Positions 1-7,219 of a stretch of 29,111 nt of DNA are shown piece after piece (within the stretch, counting starts at the first letter, position 1; every line of letters begins with the position of its first letter). Source of the DNA: an uncultured Ruminococcus sp. (GTDB lineage: Bacteria; Bacillota; Clostridia; Oscillospirales; CAG-272); assembly GCA_902797495.1 (NCBI GenBank), contig CADBTH010000064.1:1-29111 (forward strand), read 5' to 3'. Position numbers and translations under genes: made by a program. Below the pieces are notes generated by a model. The model saw only the letters and a program-made list of their open reading frames with translations, was not told the DNA's origin and did no database searches.

Positions 1-1199
1 AGATAAAGTGCGGAGTGAACGTCGGAGAAGACGTAACTATCGGCGAGCTTCGCAGTCAGGGCTACAAAGCGTTTTATATCGCGATCGGCTGTCAGGGCGG
101 CAGACGTCCCGGCGTTCCGAACGACGAAGCGGACGGAACAGATATCGCGGTATCTTACCTCAGAAAGAGCTATGAGAAGCGCGAGAGCTTCACCGGCGAC
201 GTAGTTGTCGTCGGCGGAGGAAACGTCGCTGTCGACTGCGCGAGAAACGCTCACCGTCTCGGCGCCGCGAGCGTTAAGATGTTCTCGCTCGAAGCGCGCG
301 ACGAAATGCCTGCGACGAAGCAGGAGATCGCCGAGACTCTCGATGAGAATATAGCTATCGAGAACGGCTGGGGACCGAAGGAAGTCCTCACGGACGAGAC
401 GGGCAAGGTATGCGGCGTCGTCTTCAAGCGCTGCACGTCCGTTTACAACGCTGACGGCAAGTTCGCGCCCGTTTACGACGAGAACGACACGATAAACGTC
501 AAAGCCGACAAGATTGTCTTCGCTATCGGTCAGTCGATCGAATGGGGCAAGCTCCTCGACGGAACGAAGGTCGAGTTCTGGCACGGCAACTATCCCGTTG
601 CGGATAAGTTCACTTATCAGACCGCGGAAGAGGATATCTTCGTCGGCGGCGACGTCTACACCGGCCCGAAATTCGTCATCGACGCGATCGCGGCAGGTCA
701 CGAGGCGGCGGAAAGTCTGCACCGCTTCGTCCGTCCGAAGGCTCACATGACGATAGGCCGCAACCGCCGCGCCTACACGCCTCTCAACACGGAAGATATC
801 TCAGTTCCGGATTACGATACCGCAGGCCGTCAGGAAGCGGGAATGGACGAGAGTGAAGACCACAGAATGTCCTACAAGGATCTCAACAAGACCCTCACCG
901 CCGAGCAGGTCGCGATCGAGACTGCGCGCTGTCTCTCCTGCGGCGCGTCCTACGTCGACCCGAACAAGTGCATCGGATGCGGACTCTGCACGACGAAGTG
1001 CCAGTTCGACGCGATCCATCTCATCCGCGACAACCCGAAGTGCTCCGATATGAGAGTCGCTGAGGACAAGGTCACGGGACTGCTCAAGTACGAGCTCGCC
1101 CGCGTCGGCAAGATCATCGTGAACGCAGGCTCCGAGGACGCTAAGATCATGCGCGCAAAACGCCGGGCGTGGAAGAAAGCGAAAAAGGAAAACAAGTAA
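1..1199 (+). CDS. FAD/NAD(P)-dependent oxidoreductase, GltD-like, with C-terminal ferredoxin domain (5' truncated)
   Basis: The reading frame is open from base 3, so the N-terminus lies outside the window. It resembles the glutamate synthase small subunit / NADPH-dependent ferredoxin oxidoreductase family of flavoproteins that move electrons between NAD(P)H, FAD and Fe-S clusters. Visible are the second dinucleotide-binding motif (VVVVGGGNVAVDCARNA), the C-terminal FAD motif around IFVGGDVYTGPKFVIDA, a CLSCG pair and a 4Fe-4S motif CIGCGLCTTKC. A basic tail (KRRAWKKAKKENK) ends the protein. The stop codon overlaps the hypA start (TAATG), so the two are translationally coupled. That link suggests hydrogenase or other nickel-enzyme metabolism, but no hydrogenase subunit is in view. 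The family is sure; the electron partner is unknown. Confidence 0.88.
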   Translation, partial: IKCGVNVGEDVTIGELRSQGYKAFYIAIGCQGGRRPGVPNDEADGTDIAVSYLRKSYEKRESFTGDVVVVGGGNVAVDCARNAHRLGAASVKMFSLEARDEMPATKQEIAETLDENIAIENGWGPKEVLTDETGKVCGVVFKRCTSVYNADGKFAPVYDENDTINVKADKIVFAIGQSIEWGKLLDGTKVEFWHGNYPVADKFTYQTAEEDIFVGGDVYTGPKFVIDAIAAGHEAAESLHRFVRPKAHMTIGRNRRAYTPLNTEDISVPDYDTAGRQEAGMDESEDHRMSYKDLNKTLTAEQVAIETARCLSCGASYVDPNKCIGCGLCTTKCQFDAIHLIRDNPKCSDMRVAEDKVTGLLKYELARVGKIIVNAGSEDAKIMRAKRRAWKKAKKENK

Positions 1200-1576
1200 T
1201 GCACGAGCTTGGAATTGTGATGAACGTTCTCGAGCAGGTCGACGCGCTCGCAGCCGAGTACAAAGCCGAAAAGATCACGAAGGTGACGATGGAGGTCGGA
1301 GAGGTCAGCACGATCGTTCCGGATCTCTTCACCGACGCTTTCAACTGGGCGAAGAAAAAGACGGACTACCTGACTGACGCCGCGCTTGAGATGATAATCA
1401 TCGAGGGCAGGACTTACTGCCGGAACTGCGGCGAGACCTACAGGACGACCGAGCACGGAAAGACGTGTCCTCACTGCGGAAGCGGAGACACGTATCTTGT
1501 CACCGGAGACCAGGTCGTTATCAAGGATATCGACGCCGTCTTCGCAGAGCAGGACGACCGGCCCGGACAACAATAA
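1199..1576 (+). CDS. hypA: HypA nickel metallochaperone for hydrogenase maturation
   Basis: The 125-aa product delivers Ni(II) to [NiFe]-hydrogenase large subunits (or urease), working with HypB. The start is fixed at 1199 because HypA needs a free N-terminal Met-His-Glu (MHELG) as its nickel ligand; the frame stays open to 1169, but that start would bury the motif. A weak AAGGA lies 9 bases upstream. The zinc-site cysteines are C74/C77 and C90/C93 (CRNC...CPHC). Length and both metal sites match the family. The start overlaps the upstream oxidoreductase stop. HypB and hydrogenase genes are not in the window, so the client enzyme is unknown. Confidence 0.93.
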   Translation: MHELGIVMNVLEQVDALAAEYKAEKITKVTMEVGEVSTIVPDLFTDAFNWAKKKTDYLTDAALEMIIIEGRTYCRNCGETYRTTEHGKTCPHCGSGDTYLVTGDQVVIKDIDAVFAEQDDRPGQQ

Positions 1577-1580
1577 TAAT

Positions 1581-1613
1581 ATGCGCCTCCGAAAAGATCG
1601 GCGGCGCATTTTT
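1581..1613 (+). terminator. Rho-independent terminator after hypA
   Basis: The hairpin pairs ATGCGCC then CCGA with TCGG then GGCGCAT, with one T/C mismatch and a 5-base loop, followed by TTTTT. It starts 5 bases after the hypA stop and separates that operon from mnmA. Confidence 0.9.
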
Positions 1614-1616
1614 CTG

Positions 1617-1645
1617 TTGAAATATTCAATTGTTTCAGATATAAT
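1617..1645 (+). promoter_or_regulatory. Sigma-A promoter for mnmA operon
   Basis: A -35 TTGAAA (1617-1622) and a perfect -10 TATAAT (1640-1645) are separated by 17 bases. Transcription would start near 1652, about 60 bases ahead of mnmA. It begins directly after the hypA terminator. Confidence 0.85.
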
Positions 1646-1711
1646 ATATTTGTTAGCCGCAAACGCTGACGGTCAAAGGCTGTGAGAGGACAGTATTCGG
1701 AGGTGGTCTGA

Positions 1712-2779
1712 TTGGACAAGGTGGTTGTCGGAATGTCGGGCGGAGTTGACAGCGCCGTCGCCGCGTATCTTCTGAAAAAGGCTGGGTACGACGTTATCGG
1801 AGTGACGCTGCGCACGTGGCAGGCGGACGACGGGTCGGAGAGCAGGTGCTGCGACATAGACGACGCGAGGAGCGTCGCATATAAGATCGGCATCAGATAC
1901 GTTCCCGTAAACTGTACGTCGGATTTTCAAAAATACGTGGTCGATCCTTTTGCGAAGAGCTATCTTTGCGGTCAGACTCCGAATCCCTGTGTCGAGTGCA
2001 ACAGATGCGTAAAGTGGGAAAAGCTTCTTTACTACGCGAACGCAGTCGGGGCAAAATACATAGCGACGGGGCATTACGCCTCGGTCGTCAAATGCGAAAA
2101 CGGAAGATATACGCTTAAGACTGCGAGTCACGCCGAAAAAGATCAGACTTATATGCTTTACAAGCTCACTCAGGAACAGCTCGCCGCGACTCTGATGCCG
2201 CTCGGCGGGTTGTCGAAGAGCGAGGTGAGGAGGATCGCAGAAGAAGCGTCTCTTCCGGTCGCCTCAAAGCCGGATTCGCTCGACGTATGCTTTGTCGCCG
2301 ATGGGAGTTACGCCGACTATATCGAGCAGACTTCGCCGTCCGGAACCGTTCGGGAAGGCGACTTTGTCGACGAGGCGGGAAACGTTCTCGGCAGACACCG
2401 CGGGATAATACACTATACCGTCGGTCAGCGGAAAGGGCTCGGGATAGCTCTCGGATACCCCGCGTACGTTAAAGAGATACGTGCGGACAAAAACGAAGTA
2501 GTCGTCGGAGACGAGAAGTCTCTGTACAGCAGCGCCGTTTTGTGCCGCGATATGAGCTTTATGAGCGTTGACGGGATAGGAGACGGGATAAAATGCACGG
2601 TGAAGGTGCGTTACCGTCACCCGGGTCAGATGGCGACTGCGGTAATGACGGACGGCGACACTATGAAGATAACCTTTGACGAGCCGGTGAGAGCGGCGAC
2701 TCCGGGACAGTCCGCAGTCCTGTACGACGAAGACGGACGCGTCGTCGGAGGAGGAGTCATTTCCGAAGTTTTGAGATAA
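1712..2779 (+). CDS. mnmA: tRNA-specific 2-thiouridylase MnmA
   Basis: This 355-aa enzyme puts sulfur on U34 of Lys, Glu and Gln tRNAs, using ATP to adenylate the base and sulfur relayed from a cysteine desulfurase. The PP-loop ATPase motif GMSGGVDSAVA is at residues 7-17. The first catalytic Cys lies in NPCVECN and the second in the DSLDVCFV motif; the HYTVGQRKGLGI segment and C-terminal beta-barrel are present. The start is TTG, chosen because GGAGGTG ends 6 bases upstream. Full length for the family. It is first in an operon with a small Cys-rich protein 14 bases downstream. A possible sulfur donor, nifS, is at the far end of the window. Confidence 0.96.
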   Translation: MDKVVVGMSGGVDSAVAAYLLKKAGYDVIGVTLRTWQADDGSESRCCDIDDARSVAYKIGIRYVPVNCTSDFQKYVVDPFAKSYLCGQTPNPCVECNRCVKWEKLLYYANAVGAKYIATGHYASVVKCENGRYTLKTASHAEKDQTYMLYKLTQEQLAATLMPLGGLSKSEVRRIAEEASLPVASKPDSLDVCFVADGSYADYIEQTSPSGTVREGDFVDEAGNVLGRHRGIIHYTVGQRKGLGIALGYPAYVKEIRADKNEVVVGDEKSLYSSAVLCRDMSFMSVDGIGDGIKCTVKVRYRHPGQMATAVMTDGDTMKITFDEPVRAATPGQSAVLYDEDGRVVGGGVISEVLR

Positions 2780-2793
2780 AAGGAGAAATAATT

Positions 2794-3012
2794 ATGGCAA
2801 GATCCATACTGATCAAAGATACGACCAGAGAAGAGAGGGAGAAAATAGTCCGTCAGTCGCTTTACGGCGATTGCGGGACCGAATGTGAATTCTGCTCCGG
2901 ATGCGACGTCCGCGGCGGCGGAAGAGTTGAGAGCATTTATCAGCCGTATATCGACGGGTTAAAAGAGATCGCCGAGATCAACGCTGAATACAACGCTCCT
3001 TTCATCCGCTGA
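2794..3012 (+). CDS. Small Cys-rich protein of unknown function
   Basis: A 72-aa protein I do not recognise. It has a charged N-terminus, then C27-x3-C31-x2-C34-x2-C37 in DCGTECEFCSGC followed by a Gly-rich turn, and an acidic helical tail ending NAPFIR. Four close cysteines suggest a bound metal or Fe-S cluster, but that is inference. AGGAG lies 8 bases ahead of the ATG. It sits 14 bases after mnmA and 24 bases before the flavodoxin-fold reductase, so it is very likely co-transcribed. A link to tRNA thiolation is possible but unproven. Confidence 0.75.
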   Translation: MARSILIKDTTREEREKIVRQSLYGDCGTECEFCSGCDVRGGGRVESIYQPYIDGLKEIAEINAEYNAPFIR

Positions 3013-3036
3013 ATCTCTTAAGACGGAGGTAATGAT

Positions 3037-3588
3037 ATGATACTGTTTATAAACGCTTGCGTGAGACGTGATTCGAGAACGAAGAGGCTCGCGGACAAGT
3101 ACCTGTCGTTGAGGGAAGGCGAAATAGAGGAGGTGCGCCTTGAGGACGTAAAGTTTCCGGTCGTGAACGGGGATTTTCTCATGACGCGCGACCGCCTTAT
3201 CGGAGAGGGAAGGCTTGACGACCCCGTGTTCGACCTCGCAAGGCAGTTCGCATCTGCAGACGAGATCGTCGTCGCTGCACCTTTCTGGGATCTCTCGTTC
3301 CCCGCAGCTCTGAAGCAGTACTTCGAGCAGATAAACGTGGTCGGGATCACGTTCAGGTACACGCCGGAGGGGATACCGGAAGGGCTCTGCCGCGCGAGAA
3401 AGCTGACGTACGTGACGACCGCGGGAGGCGACTTTATTCCCGAGGAATTCGGATTCGGATACGTGAAGGCGCTCGCGGAAAACTTCTACGGCATATGCGA
3501 CGTAAATTTGATCCGTGCTTGCGGGCTCGACCTCTTCGGCGCAGATCCCGACGCCATCGTCAGCGCGGCGGAAGAGAATATCAAATAA
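3037..3588 (+). CDS. Flavodoxin-fold NAD(P)H-dependent oxidoreductase (azoreductase/quinone reductase-like)
   Basis: The 183-aa protein matches the Flavodoxin_2 family, FMN enzymes that reduce quinones or azo dyes with NAD(P)H. The opening beta strand ILFINACVRRDSRTKRLA is the phosphate-binding loop region, VVAAPFWDLSFPAALKQYFEQI is the classic second flavin-contact segment, and YVTTAGG the third. Length is normal. GGAGGT stands 6 bases before the ATG. It lies in the mnmA operon, 13 bases ahead of the esterase-like gene. The family is secure; the substrate is not shown. Confidence 0.9.
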   Translation: MILFINACVRRDSRTKRLADKYLSLREGEIEEVRLEDVKFPVVNGDFLMTRDRLIGEGRLDDPVFDLARQFASADEIVVAAPFWDLSFPAALKQYFEQINVVGITFRYTPEGIPEGLCRARKLTYVTTAGGDFIPEEFGFGYVKALAENFYGICDVNLIRACGLDLFGADPDAIVSAAEENIK

Positions 3589-3601
3589 AGAGGGGACCTG
3601 C

Positions 3602-4231
3602 GTGAATACTTACGAATACGGAGACGTCTCGTCCCGCGCCGTTCTGATACAGCCGGTGGACGAACACGATCTCTCAATTATCGAAAACGAAGTCGCATTG
3701 CTGTCCCGTATGACCAAAAAGCCTTTTCATCTCATAGCGGTAGAGGTCGACGACTGGAACGGCGATCTGTCTCCCTGGGCGGCTCCCGCCGTCTTTGGAA
3801 AAGAGGACTTCGGCGGAGGAGCCGAAAGGACGTTCGGTGAGATATTGAAGCTCTGCGGCGACAGAAGCAGGACTTACGTTGTCGGCGGATACTCCCTCGC
3901 GGCTCTGTTCGCGCTCTGGGCGGCGTACGAGACAGACGTCATTTCCGGAGTCGCCGCGGCGTCCCCTTCCGTGTGGTTCCCGGGATTCGTCGAATATATG
4001 ATGGCGAACGAAATCAAGGCGGACGCAGTCTATCTCAGCCTCGGCGACCGCGAAGAGAAGGCGAAGAACCCCGTAATGGCGACGGTGGGAGACAGGATAA
4101 GGGAAGCGTACGCCGACTTGAAAGGAAAAGGAACGCTCTGTACGCTCGAATGGAACGAGGGGAACCACTTCAGGGATCCCGACGTCAGAACGGCGAAGGC
4201 GTTCGCGTGGGTACTTGATAATCTCGTATAA
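3602..4231 (+). CDS. Alpha/beta-hydrolase-like esterase
   Basis: A 209-aa protein with an alpha/beta hydrolase layout. The nucleophile elbow is GGYSLAALFALWAA (Ser in G-Y-S-L-A), a VYLSLGDREEKA strand fits the acid loop, and GNHFRDP near the C-terminus supplies a candidate catalytic His. It resembles the putative-esterase class. The GTG start at 3602 is chosen because AAGAGGGG ends 6 bases upstream; the frame is open further up, but only over the previous gene. It is last in the mnmA operon and is followed by a terminator. The substrate is unknown. Confidence 0.8.
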   Translation: MNTYEYGDVSSRAVLIQPVDEHDLSIIENEVALLSRMTKKPFHLIAVEVDDWNGDLSPWAAPAVFGKEDFGGGAERTFGEILKLCGDRSRTYVVGGYSLAALFALWAAYETDVISGVAAASPSVWFPGFVEYMMANEIKADAVYLSLGDREEKAKNPVMATVGDRIREAYADLKGKGTLCTLEWNEGNHFRDPDVRTAKAFAWVLDNLV

Positions 4232-4262
4232 AAACACGGCGGGCTGATGCCCGCCGTTATCT
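4231..4262. terminator. Bidirectional terminator between convergent operons
   Basis: A perfect 9-bp stem ACGGCGGGC / GCCCGCCGT (4236-4257) with a TGAT loop. It is flanked by AAAAAC on the left, giving a T-run for the minus strand, and by TTATCTTTT on the right, giving a T-rich tail for the plus strand. It lies between the esterase stop and the reductase stop. Confidence 0.88.
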
Positions 4263-4264
4263 TT

Positions 4265-5356
4265 TCATTTGAAGTATTCGTTGATCTCCTGCATCCGCTC
4301 GCTCTGTCTGACCGAGAAGGGACAGCGGCTGTTGCAGTGTCCGCATCCGACGCAGTCTGCGGCGTTTACCCCGAGCGTTCTGTAGTGCTCGGCGGCGAGC
4401 GCGTCGCCTGCGCGCGCCAGATCGTAATACTTGTTGACGAGCCCTACGTCGATGCCCGCGGGGCAGGGCTTGCAGTGGTTGCAGTATACGCATTTTCCGC
4501 TTGCCTGCGGCGGTGCGAAGGTGCTGATGACGGAGTAGTCCGTTTCCTCTTCGCTCTTGTCGTAATACGCGAGAAGACTCTTTATCTCGTCCGCGTTCTT
4601 CGCTCCGGGAAGGACCGTCAGGACTCCTGGTTTGTCGAGAGCATACCTGATGCACTGATATTCCGTCAGCGCCTTTCCGAACGGAGACTGCTTTTCGTCG
4701 AGAAGCTGGCCTCCGGAGAACGGCTTCATGACCGAGATGCCGACTCCTTCTATTTCACAGCGGCGGTATACCTCGCTCCTCTCGTCGACGCTCCCGTGAG
4801 CGTATTCTCCCTGACCGTAGTCGTAAGCGGGGTTGACCGAGAACATCAGCATATCGACGTCCACCTCGTCCATGATCTTGTGGATGACGGACGGCGTGTG
4901 AGACGAGAGACCGAGGTGACGGACGACTCCGGCTCTATTCAGTTCAAGCACGTGATCGTATACGCCGTTCTTTTTGTACGTCTCCCAGTCGGACAGCTCG
5001 TCCTGACAATGGATGAAGCCGTAGTCTATGTAGTCGGTCTTTAGCTGCTTCAGCTGAAGATCGACAGATCTTTTGACCGTATCGAGGTCGAGCGACCAGC
5101 CGTAAGTTCCCGCAGAGTAATCCGCTCCGAAGTGTATCTGATAGAGCACGTCCTTTCGGACTCCGGAGAACGCCTCGCCCCATATCGGGAACGACGCGCC
5201 GTCTCCCGCCGCGAGGTCGAAATAGTTTATTCCGCCCTCGAACGCCGTCTCGAGAGCTGCGACTCCGTCCTTCATCCCGACTTCGAAGAGATACGCCGAG
5301 CCGAGCCCGATCTCGCTTATTCTGTCGCCCGTTTTTCTGTTGATCCTGTATTTCAT
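4265..5356 (-). CDS. Aldo/keto reductase-fold protein with two C-terminal 4Fe-4S clusters
   Basis: A 363-aa protein with an AKR TIM-barrel (residues 1-285) and a ferredoxin-like tail holding C289/C292/C295/C298 and C335/C338/C341/C345. Ferredoxin-linked AKRs are common in anaerobes, but their substrates are mostly unknown. The canonical AKR tetrad is Asp-Tyr-Lys-His. Here Asp47 and His116 (FIHCQD) remain, the Tyr position five residues after the Asp reads D52, and the usual barrel Lys reads His75 (LYQIHFG). The hydride chemistry may therefore be altered or lost. AAAGGA precedes the ATG. It lies 11 bases after the cyclophilin-like lipoprotein gene, so probably the same operon. Confidence 0.9.
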   Translation of the reverse strand: MKYRINRKTGDRISEIGLGSAYLFEVGMKDGVAALETAFEGGINYFDLAAGDGASFPIWGEAFSGVRKDVLYQIHFGADYSAGTYGWSLDLDTVKRSVDLQLKQLKTDYIDYGFIHCQDELSDWETYKKNGVYDHVLELNRAGVVRHLGLSSHTPSVIHKIMDEVDVDMLMFSVNPAYDYGQGEYAHGSVDERSEVYRRCEIEGVGISVMKPFSGGQLLDEKQSPFGKALTEYQCIRYALDKPGVLTVLPGAKNADEIKSLLAYYDKSEEETDYSVISTFAPPQASGKCVYCNHCKPCPAGIDVGLVNKYYDLARAGDALAAEHYRTLGVNAADCVGCGHCNSRCPFSVRQSERMQEINEYFK

Positions 5357-5367
5357 GTTTCCGTCCT

Positions 5368-5934
5368 TTATTCAAAAGTGATTGTCAGAGTGACGCCGTC
5401 TTTTCCGAGAATGTCTTCAAGCTGTGACTCCGTCATGCCCGTTATCTTTCCGAGCCTCGTGTACGCCCAGGAGTTCGAGCCGTAGAATATGACGATCTGA
5501 TCGCCCGAATAGAGCATTATATCTCCCGCAGCGGTGGTCGTCTGTACGTCGTCGCGGGGCAGGGAGGCGCCGAGGGATCCGACCTGCTCGAATCCTCCGT
5601 ACTTCGAGGAGCTGACTGTGACGGGCGACGAGGCGAGCTCCGTCAGAGCCGCGACGGACGGGTTGTTCTCCCATTCGACCGCGACCTCGTTTCCGTCGAT
5701 AAATAAGTGAAGAGTTTTTTCCATTTCGTTCGTTTCCGTTTCTGTTTCCGTTTCGGGGTGTGAAGTTTCCGCTCCCGGCGTCACCGCCGTCGTGAGTGCG
5801 CCTTCGGTCTCCGTATATCCGGAGTTGTTCCCGTCCGCCGCATCGGACGCGCCTTTGCCGCCGCAGGCGCAGAGCGGGATGATGAACAGAAGGAGTAACG
5901 TCAGCGCGGCGATCCTTTTTGCCGTATCTCTCAT
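5368..5934 (-). CDS. Lipoprotein with cyclophilin-like domain
   Basis: A 188-aa protein. It has an n-region MRDTAKR, a hydrophobic stretch and lipobox LCAC, so it should be lipidated and anchored outside the membrane. A Thr/Glu low-complexity linker (residues about 40-70, ending ETETETETNE) leads to a cyclophilin-like beta-barrel of about 118 residues with YGGFEQVGSLGASLP, GDIMLYSGDQIVIFYGSNSW and YTRLGKI. That small barrel family is common in Clostridia, often without a known ligand. Its ATG overlaps the TGA of the upstream 31-codon remnant, which probably couples its translation, as the nearest GGAG is 13 bases away. Confidence 0.87.
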   Translation of the reverse strand: MRDTAKRIAALTLLLLFIIPLCACGGKGASDAADGNNSGYTETEGALTTAVTPGAETSHPETETETETNEMEKTLHLFIDGNEVAVEWENNPSVAALTELASSPVTVSSSKYGGFEQVGSLGASLPRDDVQTTTAAGDIMLYSGDQIVIFYGSNSWAYTRLGKITGMTESQLEDILGKDGVTLTITFE

Positions 5935-6026
5935 TTTATGTGGGTGGCTCCGGGGATAACTTTGCCGCTTTTCTCAAACGTCTTGTCCCATTCGAAAGTC
6001 AGATTAAGGCTTTCTTTTTTGATCAT
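5931..6026 (-). pseudogene. Remnant of an alpha/beta hydrolase gene (31 codons)
   Basis: A short frame of 31 residues starts with a good GGAGG 8 bases upstream and ends in TGA overlapping the lipoprotein ATG. Its first part, LTFEWDKTFEKS, resembles the N-terminus of clostridial alpha/beta hydrolases. Its end, VIPGATHIK, resembles the region around the catalytic His near their C-terminus (typically PGATH). I infer that an internal deletion joined the two ends and left a leader that now drives the downstream genes. It could also be a genuine small peptide. The sequence shows the frame; the origin is inference. Confidence 0.5.
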
Positions 6027-6058
6027 TTTGTTTTCCTCCGATCGATTTTCCTAACTAT

Positions 6059-6088
6059 ATTATAATGCACGGACGCGGCTTATCGCAA
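6059..6088 (-). promoter_or_regulatory. Candidate promoter for the lipoprotein/AKR operon
   Basis: On the minus strand, -10 TATAAT (6064-6059) is preceded, with an 18-base spacer, by TTGCGA (6088-6083, four of six matches to the -35 consensus). It would start transcription about 25-30 bases before the remnant ATG and is divergent to the ohrR promoter. Confidence 0.55.
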
Positions 6089-6117
6089 GGACTCACGAAA
6101 AAAATTACAAAAATCTA

Positions 6118-6146
6118 TTGACAAATCGTATCGCGTGCGATATAAT
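6118..6146 (+). promoter_or_regulatory. Consensus promoter of the ohrR operon
   Basis: A perfect TTGACA (6118-6123) and a perfect TATAAT (6141-6146) are spaced 17 bases apart. Such a strong promoter is expected to be held in check by a repressor, and the operator palindromes sit in its spacer and at the start of transcription. Confidence 0.92.
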
Positions 6147-6169
6147 ACTTACAGATAGATCGCACGCGA
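6129..6169 (+). promoter_or_regulatory. Twin operator palindromes, probable OhrR binding sites
   Basis: The first site, TATCGC-GT-GCGATA (6129-6142), is a perfect palindrome that fills the end of the promoter spacer and enters the -10. The second, ATCGCACGCGA (6159-6169), is an exact inverted copy of the core TCGCGTGCGAT and covers the early transcribed region. MarR/OhrR proteins bind such palindromes as dimers, so peroxide-sensitive autorepression is inferred. Confidence 0.8.
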
Positions 6170-6191
6170 CATAATTTTGAGGTGATCGACA

Positions 6192-6644
6192 ATGAACGAC
6201 AGATACGCCGCATTAAGGCTCAAAAATCAGCTTTGCTTTCCGCTCTACGCGGTCTCGAACATCATAACGAGAAAATACAAGCCCCTGCTCGATTCGCTCG
6301 ACCTGACTTACACGCAGTACATCGTCATGATGGTGCTCTGGGAAGAGAAGAGCGTGAACGAAAAATTCCTCTGCGATTCTCTGTGCCTGAAGTCCAACAC
6401 GGTGACTCCGCTTCTGAAGAAGCTCGAGGACAAGGGGTATATCAAAAAAGAAAAGGATAAAGGAGACGAGCGAAATCTCGTGATAACTCTGACGGAGAAG
6501 GGCGAGCGGCTGAAGGACGAAGCCGTGAACGTGCCGGAGAGCATAGCGAAGGAGTTCCACCTAACTGTCGAGGAAGCGACCGCTCTGTATCAGATCCTTT
6601 ACAAAATGCTCGACGAAGAAAAAACAAAAAAAATAAATAAATGA
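6192..6644 (+). CDS. ohrR: OhrR-type MarR family peroxide-sensing repressor
   Basis: A 150-aa winged-helix regulator. The N-terminal LKNQLCFPLYAVSN carries Cys15, the same position as the redox Cys of Bacillus OhrR, which is oxidised by organic hydroperoxides and releases DNA. LDLTYTQYIVMMVLWEE, the recognition-helix region LCLKSNTVTPLLKKLEDKGYI and the wing DKGDERNLVITLTEKG follow the MarR plan. GAGGTGAT precedes the ATG. It has only one Cys in the sensor region, with one more at C42-45 or later helices (LCDSLC), so the 1-Cys versus 2-Cys mechanism is open. It heads an operon with a peroxidase and has twin palindromes in its own promoter. Confidence 0.92.
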   Translation: MNDRYAALRLKNQLCFPLYAVSNIITRKYKPLLDSLDLTYTQYIVMMVLWEEKSVNEKFLCDSLCLKSNTVTPLLKKLEDKGYIKKEKDKGDERNLVITLTEKGERLKDEAVNVPESIAKEFHLTVEEATALYQILYKMLDEEKTKKINK

Positions 6645-6658
6645 GGAGAAACGGTAAA

Positions 6659-7204
6659 ATGAAAACAGTTTACGATTTCACAGTCAAAGACAGAAAAGGT
6701 AACGACGTCAGCCTTTCGGAGTACAAGGGAAAGGTATTGCTCATCGTCAATACGGCGACCGGATGCGGATTCACACCGCACTATGATCCTCTTGAAGCTA
6801 TGTATAAGGAGTTCAGGGATCGCGGTTTCGAGATCCTCGACTTTCCGTCCAACCAGTTCGCGGGACAGGCGCCCGGAAGCGACGACGAGATCCACGAGTT
6901 CTGCACGATGAAGTTCGGAACGGAGTTCCCGCAGTTCGCAAAGATCGACGTTAACGGAGACGGCGCGGACCCGCTCTTCGCCTACCTCGCTTCCGAAAAG
7001 CCGTTCGAGGGCTTCGGCAAGGGCATCAAGAACGCGGCTCTGAATAAGTTTGCGAAGATGAACAACAAGAAGTTCGGCGACAAGACGTACGTCGGCTGGA
7101 ACTTCACAAAATTCCTCGTAGACCGCGAGGGCAAAGTCGTCGCCCGCTTCGAGCCGACGTACGACATGGACAAGGTAAAGACCGCGGTCGAAGAGATACT
7201 GTAA
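6659..7204 (+). CDS. gpx: Glutathione peroxidase family thiol peroxidase (Cys type)
   Basis: A 181-aa peroxidase that reduces hydroperoxides, in bacteria usually with thioredoxin rather than glutathione. The peroxidatic residue is C36 in NTATGCGFTP, coded by TGC, so this is not a selenoprotein. The other active-site residues are Q70 (FPSNQFAGQ) and W147-N148 (WNFTKFLVD). The start at 6659 (MKTVYDF) has GAGGAG 10 bases upstream; an in-frame ATG at 6641 overlaps the ohrR stop and would sit on that ribosome site. Second in the ohrR operon, which fits induction by organic peroxide. Confidence 0.93.
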   Translation: MKTVYDFTVKDRKGNDVSLSEYKGKVLLIVNTATGCGFTPHYDPLEAMYKEFRDRGFEILDFPSNQFAGQAPGSDDEIHEFCTMKFGTEFPQFAKIDVNGDGADPLFAYLASEKPFEGFGKGIKNAALNKFAKMNNKKFGDKTYVGWNFTKFLVDREGKVVARFEPTYDMDKVKTAVEEIL

Positions 7205-7219
7205 CTTGAGGAGACAAAC

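Noticed and set aside
6764..6766. Selenocysteine in the glutathione peroxidase
   Set aside because: The active-site codon is TGC, an ordinary Cys, with no in-frame TGA.
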